A stretch of 64,000 nt of DNA from Muribaculaceae bacterium (GCA_017557425.1 JAFYYU010000015.1:124001-188000), one strand, 5' to 3'; positions 9,108-19,905 are shown, numbered from the stretch's first letter. A program made the numbers and translations. Notes: a model not told the origin generated them from the letters alone.

Positions 9108-12100
9108 CTATATCAAGTTCTTGGTTTTTATTTATTTTGTTTTTAGTCATCTGCTGGTTTTTACCGGCTGTCTTGACCGGGTCAAGCACAATGAGTTTGT
9201 AAATGGGAGTGCCGCCAAAATTCTTGCCATCATAGTAGGAACCATAGTAGCGGTAGAGACCCGCGGGAACCTTGTGGCCATTCATGTCCTTCATGTCCCA
9301 GGTGACGGGTAAGCTGCCGATATCAGATTTCCACACGAGGTTTCCCGTGGCGTCGGTAACACGGACCATCATATCGGGGAGCATGGTCATATCAGACTCG
9401 ACATCAAAGGTCACACTGCCATTGACAAAAGCCGGAGACTTGTCACAACAGATATCGGCCACAGCGTACTGGCCCACCATGAATGAAATGGTACGGGTAG
9501 AACAGTTGCCCAGCATATCATAGACCCAAAAAGTCAACGTGTGCATACCTTCGGTCAGATTCGACAGCGGGAGCTGGATAGCTACCGACTTGCAGCCATC
9601 AGATACCAACGCATTGCTTGTCACATCGCTAAAGGATTGCTTGCCACCATCAAGCTGTAGCTTCATACTGGTGGCGGCAGAGTTAGGCTGGATGTCAATG
9701 CACTCATTGTCACGCACATTGATGTAAAGCATGGCATCAGGAGAGACGACTGCACCATCGGTGAACGAGGTGGCATCGTTCAAGTACATGGCCTCGATAA
9801 CGGGGGGCTCATTGTCAACCACAATCTGGGACTCGTCATAGGGGAGCATCTCGACCTGTTTGGTAAAGCCGTTCACCATGTAATCGCTATTGTCCTTGTG
9901 GGCATAAACACGCAACAGCATCATCAGCGTCTCGGTCTTACGGCCCAACTGTATTCTGGGGGCAATCATTGTACCTGTAAAATGGCCATTGACAACCCGA
10001 CCCGTAATCTCGGCCAACTTGGGACGGTCCATAAAGATGTCACGTTCCACCGTCTGGATGCCTGCAAAACCCGTCAATGTAGTGAACAAGTATTCACGGT
10101 CATAGAGTATCACCGTTGCGTCACCATTGAAACCAGTATCTATGTTGCCGTCGGCGTCCACTACCTGGGCCTGGATCTCGAACTTGGAAAGCGGTCTGAT
10201 TCCTGCAATCGACATCGTGTCGGTCATGTCGGTGCCGTTCACGCTCGTGATATTGAAGCGGGATATGGGATAGTTTATCTTTATCGCCGGGTCACCCAGC
10301 AGGATAAATGACAACTTGTTGGCATTCGCAGTGGTAAAGCCGAGTTTGCTCTGCTTGTAGGCCTCGCCCAACGTGGGCATGACGCCCTTGCTGTCGTAGC
10401 TGAACAGCGCATTGATGAAATACTGATTCAGCCTGTCGTTAGAGCTGCCACTCACCATGCGGGTTGATGCCAACAGTGCGATGGCACCGCCATCACGTTT
10501 GTGGAACATCGACTCGGCAATGCCACGCATCTCGTTGTCATAGTGAGCCACATCACAGCAAGCCAACGACATGATGGGATAGTGGGGATAGGATGTGCGG
10601 GAAACATCGGCTGTCGTCCACATATTGTTATATTTTGTCAACGACACCGAACCTGCGTGGCCCACATAGGTGGCAAAGTACGCGCCATCCCTGAGCAGAT
10701 AACTTAACTGACGTTTGGCCTCGGTGGCTGTCTTGCGGTCAACGTCAACCCCCTCTTCGGTCGTTGAACGGGGATACATGCTATTATGGACCGTATTCAC
10801 GTGCATACCCGTGTTCAAGTTATTGTCAATCTGGTTCTGATATCCTTGACCCTGGTACAAGTACTCTCCCCCGTCGGGCGAGTCACTCGACACTATGGTG
10901 TGGTTACGCCACACACCATAGTCGGGGTTGGCGTAATACTCCACAATCTTATCCACATCGCTGCGGGCCTCGTCGGCATCTGCACAAGTTATGCGGCCAA
11001 CTCCAATGCTCAACTTGTCTTTGCTCAGATCAGTACCCGAAAAATCCTCCAGAAAACCGAAGAAATCGTCACTCGTGTAGCTGCCACCCAGTTCATTGCT
11101 GATATCACTCTGAAAAGTAAGCAACATATCAGGATGACTACCGAACAACCCCCGGTTGTCATACGAGCCCGTGCCAAAGAGCAGCAGATTCTTGAACTTG
11201 TCGCTGTCACGGTCATACAGCATCTTGCACAACAGGCGGTAGGCCATCGCATCGCGGGTGCCGCTGGAGAATTCGTTGAACACCTGATCCTGGGTCACGA
11301 CAGCGACGTCAATGCCGTCAACGGCACGATGCAGGTCGGCAAGACGTGAAGCCTCCTGGAAGAACGTATTGCTTGTGATGATGAGGAAGTCAGGGACCGA
11401 CATCCCGTGCAGGTTCTGGTTTGCCACCCGCTCAAAGCCTGAAATCTTCTTCAGGGTCTTTGTGGGGTCAAAGGCCACATAAGTCGAAGCAGAGATCGGG
11501 GTTGAGAAGAATGCCAGACCGCTGCCGCTCTCGTCATTATAGGGATAGGTCGTCATCACCATCGGCGACTTTGTGTTGTTAATATACCACACCACCGTAC
11601 TGGGCGACGCACCAGGCAACTGGAACCGCTCATTGCCAGTGGTTGCCGCATAGCCCATCATCATCTGGTTGTCGGCCATATCGGCCAAGATATTATTCTG
11701 CTGATAAGTCAGGATAAAATAATCCAATCTGGCCAAACTGGCGGGATGGGACTCATCGGTGTACCTGAGCAGCGGTTCATACTGCCCCCTCTCGGCAGGA
11801 ACGCTCAACTTGAGTGATTCGTAAGGAGAGACATCATTGTAGAAGACATACTCAAGCGGCATATGGATGGCCGATGTGGATTCGTCATACTGTAGGGTAT
11901 CGGCAACGCCACCACTGTGCAAGACCGCCATGGCATAAGACGTTTGGGCAGCATTGGCGGCAATGGACGAATGGACCACGACAGAGCTGTCAGCAAGATG
12001 CGGCATGTAGTAGTCTATCTTTAATGATTGGCGAGCGAAACCTTCACCCAGCACCTCTTTCCCCGAGGTGGCCACACTCAACAGCTCACGCTCATGGTAA

Positions 12101-12615
12101 AAGTAGTTAATACTAGTGGGAACGTTCACATAGTCGCTCAACTCGGCCACGTTCTTCTTGCTCGGGGTCAAATCCGATGAAGATTCCTGGGTAAGGAAAT
12201 AACATCCTACCTGAGAATACGGGTTAAAGGCTCGAGTATAGTGAGGTAACGTAGAATAATTGGACAGTGAAAAAGATACTGGACCATTACCGTAGAAACA
12301 AATCTTGTCGTTAGTGCGCAAGATGGGCACGGCCTTCAAGTCATCGCTAGCACTACCGTTGAGTTTCTCATTGATACCGTTGCCCCCCACGCCATAAATG
12401 TGGACCTTTGCCGGATTGCTGAATCCCATTTCCAACAACTCGTCGTAGGTGATTTCATATACTCCGCTTTCAGGAATCGATATTTTAACCCAATAGCCCG
12501 TGGCGAGTTTGGAACGGGTGGCATAGATTGATGGAGTGAACGCGTAAGCATAGCCGACGCACAAGAAAGCCATCATGGCCACGCACGTTAATTGAAGTTT
12601 TGTCAGTTTACGCAT
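9094..12615 (-). CDS. PorU-like C25 family peptidase, array copy 1
   Basis: The 1173-residue protein has a signal peptide and the PorU-like N-terminal region (SKLATGYWVKISIPESGVYE). A C25 (gingipain/PorU) catalytic domain follows, with the His in YVGHAG and the Cys in LACCDVAHYDN, and then Ig-like domains. It ends with an FlgD-like segment (VPAGLYRYYGSYYDGKNFGG). Because it shares the N-terminal domain with PorU, it is closer to the sortase than to secreted gingipains. Unlike the other copies, it continues about 20 residues past the common end in a Lys/Asn/Asp-rich tail (KNQQMTKNKINKNQELDID) and runs into argS. It follows copy 2 after 52 bases, and only a weak TAAGTTTG -7 element (12659-12652) is seen there. 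Confidence 0.88.
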   Translation of the reverse strand: MRKLTKLQLTCVAMMAFLCVGYAYAFTPSIYATRSKLATGYWVKISIPESGVYEITYDELLEMGFSNPAKVHIYGVGGNGINEKLNGSASDDLKAVPILRTNDKICFYGNGPVSFSLSNYSTLPHYTRAFNPYSQVGCYFLTQESSSDLTPSKKNVAELSDYVNVPTSINYFYHERELLSVATSGKEVLGEGFARQSLKIDYYMPHLADSSVVVHSSIAANAAQTSYAMAVLHSGGVADTLQYDESTSAIHMPLEYVFYNDVSPYESLKLSVPAERGQYEPLLRYTDESHPASLARLDYFILTYQQNNILADMADNQMMMGYAATTGNERFQLPGASPSTVVWYINNTKSPMVMTTYPYNDESGSGLAFFSTPISASTYVAFDPTKTLKKISGFERVANQNLHGMSVPDFLIITSNTFFQEASRLADLHRAVDGIDVAVVTQDQVFNEFSSGTRDAMAYRLLCKMLYDRDSDKFKNLLLFGTGSYDNRGLFGSHPDMLLTFQSDISNELGGSYTSDDFFGFLEDFSGTDLSKDKLSIGVGRITCADADEARSDVDKIVEYYANPDYGVWRNHTIVSSDSPDGGEYLYQGQGYQNQIDNNLNTGMHVNTVHNSMYPRSTTEEGVDVDRKTATEAKRQLSYLLRDGAYFATYVGHAGSVSLTKYNNMWTTADVSRTSYPHYPIMSLACCDVAHYDNEMRGIAESMFHKRDGGAIALLASTRMVSGSSNDRLNQYFINALFSYDSKGVMPTLGEAYKQSKLGFTTANANKLSFILLGDPAIKINYPISRFNITSVNGTDMTDTMSIAGIRPLSKFEIQAQVVDADGNIDTGFNGDATVILYDREYLFTTLTGFAGIQTVERDIFMDRPKLAEITGRVVNGHFTGTMIAPRIQLGRKTETLMMLLRVYAHKDNSDYMVNGFTKQVEMLPYDESQIVVDNEPPVIEAMYLNDATSFTDGAVVSPDAMLYINVRDNECIDIQPNSAATSMKLQLDGGKQSFSDVTSNALVSDGCKSVAIQLPLSNLTEGMHTLTFWVYDMLGNCSTRTISFMVGQYAVADICCDKSPAFVNGSVTFDVESDMTMLPDMMVRVTDATGNLVWKSDIGSLPVTWDMKDMNGHKVPAGLYRYYGSYYDGKNFGGTPIYKLIVLDPVKTAGKNQQMTKNKINKNQELDIDDVD

Positions 12616-12667
12616 ATTTCATATTATTAGTTGTTGTCAATTGTCTGTACTCAAACTTACACGCCAG

Positions 12668-15600
12668 CTAGTTGCGTATGGCCTTGACTGGTTCAAGAAT
12701 AATCAGGTTCTTGATGGACGTGCCACCATAGTTCACACCGTCATTATAGGTTCCGAAGTAGCGGTACAGTCCTGCCGGCACCTTGTTGCCGTTCATGTCC
12801 TTCATGTTCCAAGTCACGGGGAAACTGCCGGCATTGGTCATCCACACCATGCGGCCAAGTGCATCGGTAACACGGATTGTCATATCGGGAAGAACTGACA
12901 TCTCGGTCTTCACATCAAAGGTGATCATGACGTCACTATCGAGGAATGCGGGCATCTTGTCGGCCATGATTTCAGCGTCTGAGCCTTGTCCAACGACAAA
13001 GGATATGGTGCGGCTCGCATGATTGCCCAGCATGTCTGACACCGTATAGGTCAGCGTGTGCAATCCCACGGATAAGTTCGATACGGGGAACTCAATGTTT
13101 ACTACCTTGCCGCCATCGTTCGTCGTGGCATAGCACACCACGTCCTCGTAAGACTGCTTGCCACCGTCAAGCTGGAGCTTCATCGTATTGGCAACTGAAT
13201 TGGGCTGCATGCTTACGCCCTCGTTGTCGCTCACGTTGATATACAATACCGAGTTTGGAGCAACCACCGAGCCATCGGTAAAGGTCGCCGCATCGTTCAT
13301 GTACATGGCCGTGATCACCGGTGCCTCGTTGTCGTTGATAGCCGTCGACGGGTCGAACGGCATCATCATTACCTGCTTGGTGAAACCGTTCACCATGTAA
13401 TCACTGTTGTCCTTGTGGGCATAAACGCGCAACAGCATCATCGAGGAATCGTTCGGATGATCTATCGTAATCGTTGGGGCAATCATTGTTCCTGAGAACA
13501 TGCCATTAGTGACGCGGCCAGTTATCTCGGCTATCTTGGGACGGTCAAAATATATGTCACGGTCCACCACACTGCCCGAGAAGGAGGGTGATAAAGTTGT
13601 GAACACCTCTTCCTTGTCATAGAGCGACAACGTTGCGTCGCCGTTGAAGCCGGTATCGATATTTCCATCGGCATCAACAACTTGCACCTTTACCTCAAAC
13701 CTGCTCAACGGGGCAATTTGGGCCATCTGGGTGCCTGTCATGTCAGTGCCGTTCACGCTCGTGATGTTGAAACGGGAAATGGGATAGTTCACCTTTATTG
13801 CCGGGTCGCCCAGCAGGAAGAACGACATTTTGTTGATATTTGCCGAAGTAAATCCCAGTTTGCTCTCCTTGTAGGCCTCGCCTAGCGTAGGCATCACACC
13901 CTTGCTGTCGTAGCTGAACAGCGCGTTGATAAAGAATTGGTTCAACTTGTCATTACTGGAAGCGAACACCATGCGGGACGACGTCAACAATGCGATGGCT
14001 CCGCCGTCTCGTTTGTGGAACATCAACTCGGCGATGCCGCGCGTGTCGTTGTCGAAGTGCGCCACGTCGCAGCAGGCGGTTGTGAAAATCGGAAAGTGGG
14101 GATATGTCGTGCGGGCGACGTCACCTGGAACCCACATCCTGTTCTGCTTGGTAAACGAGGAGGGACCAGCATGGCCGACGTAGGTGGCGAAATAGGTGCC
14201 TGCCTTCAGGTAGTTGCTCATCACCCGCTTGGCCTCGGTAGCTGTCTTACGTTTAACATCGAAAGCGGGCTCCATTGTCGAGCGGGGATACATGCTGTTG
14301 TGAACGGTGTTGACGTGCATGCCCGTGTGCAGATCATTATCGATCTGGTTCTGGTAACCTTGACCCTGGAACATGTAGTCTCCCTGATCAGGCGAGTCGC
14401 TCATGACAAGCGTGTTGTTGCGCCACACGCCGTAATCGGGATTAGCATAGTACTCCACAATCTTGTCAACGTCGCTGCGGGCCTCATCGACATCAGTACA
14501 GGTGATGCGGCCAATACCGATGCGCAATTTGTCGCCGGCGACGTTTGAGCCCGAGTTATCGTCCAACAAACCGAAGAAATCGTCGCTCGTAAAACTGTTG
14601 TTCTCTACATTGCTGTTATCACTCTGGTAGGTCAGCAGGTCATCGGGATGCTGGCCCATGAGTTCGCGGTTGTCGAACGAGCCAGTACCGAACAGCAGCA
14701 GGTTCTTGAACTTGGTGTTGTCACGGTCATAGAGCATCTTGCAAAGCAGGCGATAGGCCATCGCATCACGGGTGCCGCTGGAGAACTCGTTGAAGACCTG
14801 GTCCTGGGTCACCACGGCGACGTCGATGCCGTCAACGGCACGGTGCAGGTCGGCCAGGCGGTTGGCTTGCTCGAGGAACGCGTCGGTCGTGATAATGAGG
14901 AAATCGGGAACCGGCATGCCGTGCAGATTCTGGTTCTCAACGGGCTGATATCCCGAGATCTTCTTCAGCGTCTTGGTCGGATCAAATGCCACATACATCG
15001 AGCGGGAAATCGGTGTAGAGAAGAAGGAGATTCCTTTACCTGCTGCATCGTCATAAAGGATCGTCTGCATCGCCATCGGGCTGTTGGTGTTGTTGAGATA
15101 CCACACCACGGTGCTCGAGGAGGCATTAGGCAGCATGAATCGGTCTTGTCCCCTCGTGACGCCATAGCCCATGAGAAGCTGGTTATCGGCAGCATCGGCT
15201 AGGATGTTCTCGCGGGTATAAGTCATAATGAAGTAGTCCAGGCGGGCGACGGAAACCGGGACAGGAGCCGTCGAAAACGTGATTATGGGTTCATATTGGC
15301 CGTGCTCGGCGGGATTTGTGAGTTTTTGCTTCGTGAAGGGCGACGCAAAGTTATAGTAAACATTCTCCGTTGGCCGATAGATGCGTGAAGACGCTTGAGA
15401 ATAAGACGTCGTGTCGGCGACACCGCCACTGTGCAACACCGAGCCGGCAAACACTGTCCCCTCGGCAAAGGCAGCGATGGTCGAGTGCACGACGACGGTG
15501 CTGTCGGCCAGATGCGGCAGATAGTAGTCGATGAGCAGCGGTTGCCTGGAGAAATCCTCTCCCAGCATCTCCTTGCCCGAGCTGGTCAAGCTCGTCAGCT

Positions 15601-16129
15601 CATACTCGTGGAAAAAATAGCCCAAGCTGAACGGATTGTCCACATACTCACTCGGTGGCGACACCACCTTCTCGGCTGGCGTCAGGTCAGACTTGGTATC
15701 CTCGGTCAAGAAATAGCAACCCACCTGGGAATAGGGGTTGAACATGCGCGTGAAATGAGGATTCGTGCTGTAGTCACTGATTGTGAATGCCACAGGACCA
15801 TTGCCATAGAAACAGATCTTGTCGTTTGTTCTTAAGATAGGCACCTGCTTCAGATCATCGGCGGCAGAGCCGTTGAGATTCTCGCTGATGCGGTTGCCGC
15901 CCGTGCCGTAAACATGTACCCGTGCCGGATTGGTGAAGCCCATTTCACGGAGCTCGTTATAGGTGATTTCATAGACTCCATTGTCGGGAATCGTAATCTT
16001 CACCCACTTACCCGTTGCGAGCTTGGACTGGGTCGCATAGATTACGGTATTGAACGCATCCGCATGGCCAGCGCAACAGACGGCTAGCATGACGAAGGAT
16101 ACGACTCGAAGTATGAATAGTTTGCGCAT
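12668..16129 (-). CDS. PorU-like C25 family peptidase, array copy 2
   Basis: The 1153-residue protein has the same layout as its neighbours: signal peptide (MRKLFILRVVSFVMLAVCCA), PorU-type N-terminal region, C25 domain, Ig-like modules and FlgD-like end (GLYRYFGTYNDGVNYGG). The catalytic His is in YVGHAGPSS and the Cys in TTACCDVAHFDND. The catalytic core (LHRAVDGIDVAVVTQDQVFN and the following FSSGTRDAMAYRLLCKML) is identical or nearly so in all four copies, while the N-terminal third diverges. It has its own strong promoter (16213-16243) behind the terminator of copy 3, so it can be expressed independently. Confidence 0.88.
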   Translation of the reverse strand: MRKLFILRVVSFVMLAVCCAGHADAFNTVIYATQSKLATGKWVKITIPDNGVYEITYNELREMGFTNPARVHVYGTGGNRISENLNGSAADDLKQVPILRTNDKICFYGNGPVAFTISDYSTNPHFTRMFNPYSQVGCYFLTEDTKSDLTPAEKVVSPPSEYVDNPFSLGYFFHEYELTSLTSSGKEMLGEDFSRQPLLIDYYLPHLADSTVVVHSTIAAFAEGTVFAGSVLHSGGVADTTSYSQASSRIYRPTENVYYNFASPFTKQKLTNPAEHGQYEPIITFSTAPVPVSVARLDYFIMTYTRENILADAADNQLLMGYGVTRGQDRFMLPNASSSTVVWYLNNTNSPMAMQTILYDDAAGKGISFFSTPISRSMYVAFDPTKTLKKISGYQPVENQNLHGMPVPDFLIITTDAFLEQANRLADLHRAVDGIDVAVVTQDQVFNEFSSGTRDAMAYRLLCKMLYDRDNTKFKNLLLFGTGSFDNRELMGQHPDDLLTYQSDNSNVENNSFTSDDFFGLLDDNSGSNVAGDKLRIGIGRITCTDVDEARSDVDKIVEYYANPDYGVWRNNTLVMSDSPDQGDYMFQGQGYQNQIDNDLHTGMHVNTVHNSMYPRSTMEPAFDVKRKTATEAKRVMSNYLKAGTYFATYVGHAGPSSFTKQNRMWVPGDVARTTYPHFPIFTTACCDVAHFDNDTRGIAELMFHKRDGGAIALLTSSRMVFASSNDKLNQFFINALFSYDSKGVMPTLGEAYKESKLGFTSANINKMSFFLLGDPAIKVNYPISRFNITSVNGTDMTGTQMAQIAPLSRFEVKVQVVDADGNIDTGFNGDATLSLYDKEEVFTTLSPSFSGSVVDRDIYFDRPKIAEITGRVTNGMFSGTMIAPTITIDHPNDSSMMLLRVYAHKDNSDYMVNGFTKQVMMMPFDPSTAINDNEAPVITAMYMNDAATFTDGSVVAPNSVLYINVSDNEGVSMQPNSVANTMKLQLDGGKQSYEDVVCYATTNDGGKVVNIEFPVSNLSVGLHTLTYTVSDMLGNHASRTISFVVGQGSDAEIMADKMPAFLDSDVMITFDVKTEMSVLPDMTIRVTDALGRMVWMTNAGSFPVTWNMKDMNGNKVPAGLYRYFGTYNDGVNYGGTSIKNLIILEPVKAIRN

Positions 16130-16212
16130 ATTCTTTCTTGTTCTAGTTAATTACTTATAACTCTGTCGATTATATCGTGCTCAGTTCGCTATCTGACGAT
16201 AGAATCAAACTA

Positions 16213-16243
16213 CAAAGGTATAAATTATTTCTAGAACTCCAAA
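16213..16243 (-). promoter_or_regulatory. Strong Bacteroidetes promoter for array copy 2
   Basis: TTTG (16243-16240) and TACCTTTG (16220-16213) on the minus strand are separated by exactly 19 bases. The start codon at 16129 is 84 bases downstream. Confidence 0.8.
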
Positions 16244-16317
16244 ATCAAGTCTGTTTTCTGACATTATCTGCAAAAAAATCATAGTAAGCCAGCCAAGTAG
16301 GTCGTTTCTCAAAGATG

Positions 16318-16355
16318 AAAAAAGTGAGGCGGTTTCCTTCTTGGGAAACCACCTC
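16318..16355 (-). terminator. Intrinsic terminator after array copy 3
   Basis: GAGGCGGTTTCC (16326-16337) pairs with GGAAACCACCTC (16344-16355) with one mismatch. On the minus strand a run of six T follows (16323-16318). It lies 41 bases after the stop at 16396. Confidence 0.85.
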
Positions 16356-16395
16356 CTGATGAGAGTATGAGTTGTCAATCATTAACGGAATTCCG

Positions 16396-19300
16396 TCACT
16401 CCTTACTAGCAGAAATCGGATCCAGCACGATGAGGTTGTTGAGCGGTGTTCCGCCAAAGTTCACCCCGTCGTTGTAAGTGCCGAAGAAGCGGTAAAGGCC
16501 TGCCGGCACCTTGTTGCCGTTGAAGTCCCTCATGTCCCATGTCACGGGGAAGGCATTGGCGTTGGTCATCCACAGGAGTTTACCCGTCGCATCGGTGACG
16601 CGGATCACCATGTCAGGTATAAGCGTCAGCTCGGTTTCCACATCAAAGTTGACAACACCGTCGCGGAATGCCGGCATCTTGTCGGTAACAAGGTCGACAA
16701 CAGTATTCTGGCCGACCATAAAGGTAATCGTGCGGCTGGCGCCATTGCCCAGCATGTCATATACCGTATAGGTCAAGGTATGCCTGCCCGCCGAAAGGTT
16801 TGCCAGGGGGAAGGCGATATTTACCACTTTGCTGCCGTCTTCCAGTGTTGCATAACAAGCCACATCCTCGTAAGACTGCTTGCCGCCGTCGAGGAGCAGC
16901 GTCATACTGTTGGCGACCGAGGTGTTCTGGGTGCTGATGGCCTCGTTGTCGCTGGCGCTGATATAAAGCATGGAGTTGGGGGCGATCATGGCGCCGTCGG
17001 CAAAGGTAGCCTCGTCGTTTAAGAACATTGAAGTGATTACCGGTGCCTCGCTGTCGTTGATGGCTGCCGATTCATCAAAGGGCAGCATCGTCACCAGCTT
17101 GGTGAAACCGTTCACCATGTAGTTGCTGTTGTCTTTGTGGGCATAAACTCGGATTAACACTTCCTGATTGCCGGTCATCGGGGATTTGGGAGCAATCATC
17201 GTTCCCGTGAAAATGCCATTTTTGACGCGGCCTGTTATCTCGGCCAACTTGGGGCGATCGGTGTAAATGTCACGGTCTGTTATGGAGCTGTTGTAGGTGA
17301 AGGACAGCGTCGTGAACAGGTCCTCGCGGTCATAAAGTGTTACGGTTGCGTCGCCGTTGAAGCCAGTGTCAATATTTCCCTCGGCATCAACAACTTGCGC
17401 CTTTACCTCAAACCTGCTCAGCGGGGAAATTAGAGCCATCTGGGAGCCTGTTGTCATGTTGGTGCCGTTCACGCTCGTGATGTTGAAACGTGAAATGGGA
17501 TAGTTCACCCTAATTGCGGGGTCGCCCAGCAGGAAAAACGACATTTTGTTGACGTCAGTCGAAGTAAAGCCCAGTTTGCTTTCCTTGTAGGCCTCGCCCA
17601 GCGTGGTCATCACTCCCTTGCTGTCGTAACTGAATAGGGCATTGATAAACTGTCGATTTAACCTGTCATTTGGGGAAGAATAAACCATGCGTGACGAAGT
17701 CAGCATCGCAATGGCGCCGCCGTCACGTTTGTGGTACATCAGTTCGGCGATGCCGCGCGTGTCGTTGTCGAAGTGGGCCACGTCGCAGCAGGCAGTAGTG
17801 TAAATCGGATAGTGGGGATATGTCGTGCGGGCAACGTCTCCCGTAGTCCACATTCTGTTCATTTTGGTGAATGAGGAGGGGCCGGCGTGGCCGACGTAGG
17901 TGGCGAAATAGGCGCCCGCCTTGAGGTAGTTGCTTATCATTCGCTTGGCCTCGGTGGCCGTTTTGCGTTTAACCTCGAAAGTGGGCTCCATTGTGGAGCG
18001 GGGATACATGCTATCGTGAACGGTGTTGACGTGCATGCCCGTGTTCAGGTCATTATCGATCTGATTTTGATAGCCTTGGCCCTGGAACATGAATTCCCCT
18101 TTATCGTAAGAATCGCTCATCACGAGGGTATTGTTGCGCCACACGCCGTAGTCGGGGTTGGCGTAGTATTCCACAATCTTGTCCACGTCGCTGCGGGCCT
18201 CGTCGGCATTGGCACAGGTGATGCGGCCTACGCCGATGCGGAGCTTGTCGCTGGCGATGTTTGATCCCGAGTTGTCGTCCAACATCCCGAAGAAATCGTC
18301 ACTCGTGTAGCTGCTGTTCTCTACATGGCTGTTGTCGCTCTGGTAGGTGAGGAGGTCGTCGGGGTGCTGGCCCATAATTTCGCGGTTGTCGAACGAGCCC
18401 GTGCCGAAGAGCAGCAGGTTCTTGAACTTGTTGCTGTCGCGGTCATAGAGCATCTTGCACAACAGGCGGTAGGCCATGGCGTCGCGGGTGCCGCTGGAGA
18501 ACTCGTTGAAGACCTGGTCCTGGGTCACCACGGCGACGTCGATGCCGTCAACGGCCCGGTGCAGGTCGGCGAGGCGGTTGGCCTGCTCAAGGAAGGCGTC
18601 GGTCGTGATGATGAGGAAATCGGGGACCTGCATGCCGTGCAGGTTCTGGTTCTCGACGGGCTGATATCCCGCGATCTTCTTCAGTGTCTTGGTCGGGTCA
18701 AAGGCCACATACAGCGAGCGTGTCATTCCGCTGGAGAAGAATGCGCGTCCCTTGCCGCTCTCGTCATTATAAGCTGTTGTTTCCACCACCATCGGGCTGT
18801 TGGTGTCGTTGAGATACCACACGACGGTGCCGGAGGGGGCATTGGGCAGCATGAAGCGGTCATTGCCCTTGGTGACGCCATATCCCATGAGCAACTGGTT
18901 GTCGGCGGCGCCGGCGAGGATGTTCTCGTGGGTAAAAGTGAGAATGAAGTAGTCCAGGCGAGCGACGGAAACCGTGGCGGTGTCGGAGAGCGTGATCAGG
19001 GGCCTGTACTGGCCGTGCTCGGCGGGATGCGTGAGCTTGAGCTTAGCGAAGGGCGAGGCGAAGTTGTAATACACATTACTCGAGGCCTTGTTGATGCGGG
19101 ACGAAGAGGCGGAATATACCGTCGTGTCGGCGGCGGCGCCGCTGTAGAGCACGGCGTTGGCATAAGTCGTCTCGCTCGTGAACGCCGCGATGGTGGAGTG
19201 CAGGACGACGGTGCTGTCGGCCAGGTGCGGGAGATCGTAGTCGATGAGCACCTGCTGCCTGGAGAAGTCCTCGCCGAGCATCTCCTTTCCCGAATTGGAT

Positions 19301-19842
19301 ACGCTCATGAGGTCGCGCTCGTGGTAGAAGCAGTCGAGGCTGAGGGGGTTATCGACATACTCGCCGGGTGGTGTGGTCACCTTGGCGGTTGGCGTCAGGT
19401 CGGGGGTGTCCTCCTCGGTCAAGAAGTAGCAGCCCACCTGGGAATAGGGGTTGAACACGCGTGTGAAATGCGGGCTGGAAGTGATGTCACTGATCGTGAA
19501 CGCCACGGGTCCGTTACCATAGAAACAGATCTTGCTGCTCGTCCTGAGGATGGGCACGGGTGCCAAGTCATCGGGGGCGGTGCCGTTGAGCTTCTCGGCG
19601 ATGCGGTTGCCCCCCGTGCCATAAACGTGGACGCGCGCGGGATTGGAGAAGCCCATCCTGCGGAGCTCGCTATAAGTGATCTCATAGACGCCGTTGGCGG
19701 GTATCGAGATCTTGACCCACCTGCCCGTGGCGAGCCTGGACCGGGTCGCATAGACAGAGGCATTGAACGCCGCGGCATAGCCGGCGCCCAGGACGGCCAG
19801 GATGGCCACACACAGAACTTGAAATATTGTCGGTTTACGCAT
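16396..19842 (-). CDS. PorU-like C25 family peptidase, array copy 3
   Basis: The ATG at 19842 gives 1148 residues and the signal peptide MRKPTIFQVLCVAILAVLGA, aligned with the other copies. The open frame extends 93 bases further upstream, but that part covers the promoter and is not expected to be translated. Domains match the family: PorU-like N-terminus, C25 domain with His in YVGHAGPSS and Cys in TTACCDVAHFDND, Ig-like region and FlgD-like end (GLYRFFGTYNDGVNFGG). It has a strong promoter (19906-19936) and a terminator (16318-16355), so it forms a single-gene transcription unit. Local GC content looks higher than in copies 1 and 2, judged by eye. Confidence 0.88.
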   Translation of the reverse strand: MRKPTIFQVLCVAILAVLGAGYAAAFNASVYATRSRLATGRWVKISIPANGVYEITYSELRRMGFSNPARVHVYGTGGNRIAEKLNGTAPDDLAPVPILRTSSKICFYGNGPVAFTISDITSSPHFTRVFNPYSQVGCYFLTEEDTPDLTPTAKVTTPPGEYVDNPLSLDCFYHERDLMSVSNSGKEMLGEDFSRQQVLIDYDLPHLADSTVVLHSTIAAFTSETTYANAVLYSGAAADTTVYSASSSRINKASSNVYYNFASPFAKLKLTHPAEHGQYRPLITLSDTATVSVARLDYFILTFTHENILAGAADNQLLMGYGVTKGNDRFMLPNAPSGTVVWYLNDTNSPMVVETTAYNDESGKGRAFFSSGMTRSLYVAFDPTKTLKKIAGYQPVENQNLHGMQVPDFLIITTDAFLEQANRLADLHRAVDGIDVAVVTQDQVFNEFSSGTRDAMAYRLLCKMLYDRDSNKFKNLLLFGTGSFDNREIMGQHPDDLLTYQSDNSHVENSSYTSDDFFGMLDDNSGSNIASDKLRIGVGRITCANADEARSDVDKIVEYYANPDYGVWRNNTLVMSDSYDKGEFMFQGQGYQNQIDNDLNTGMHVNTVHDSMYPRSTMEPTFEVKRKTATEAKRMISNYLKAGAYFATYVGHAGPSSFTKMNRMWTTGDVARTTYPHYPIYTTACCDVAHFDNDTRGIAELMYHKRDGGAIAMLTSSRMVYSSPNDRLNRQFINALFSYDSKGVMTTLGEAYKESKLGFTSTDVNKMSFFLLGDPAIRVNYPISRFNITSVNGTNMTTGSQMALISPLSRFEVKAQVVDAEGNIDTGFNGDATVTLYDREDLFTTLSFTYNSSITDRDIYTDRPKLAEITGRVKNGIFTGTMIAPKSPMTGNQEVLIRVYAHKDNSNYMVNGFTKLVTMLPFDESAAINDSEAPVITSMFLNDEATFADGAMIAPNSMLYISASDNEAISTQNTSVANSMTLLLDGGKQSYEDVACYATLEDGSKVVNIAFPLANLSAGRHTLTYTVYDMLGNGASRTITFMVGQNTVVDLVTDKMPAFRDGVVNFDVETELTLIPDMVIRVTDATGKLLWMTNANAFPVTWDMRDFNGNKVPAGLYRFFGTYNDGVNFGGTPLNNLIVLDPISASKE

Positions 19843-19905
19843 ATGCTTAGTTTTTATCATTCCCTCGTGTATCGCTATTGACCGAATACCGATTTTTTCA
19901 ACCCA

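Noticed and set aside
16245-16457. 70-codon open frame on the minus strand between copies 2 and 3
   Set aside because: It overlaps the end of copy 3, the terminator and the copy 2 promoter region.
18325-19881. Open frame of 518 codons on the plus strand
   Set aside because: It is antisense to array copy 3 and has no recognisable motif; its Val/Gly/Ala/His-rich composition is typical of a shadow frame.
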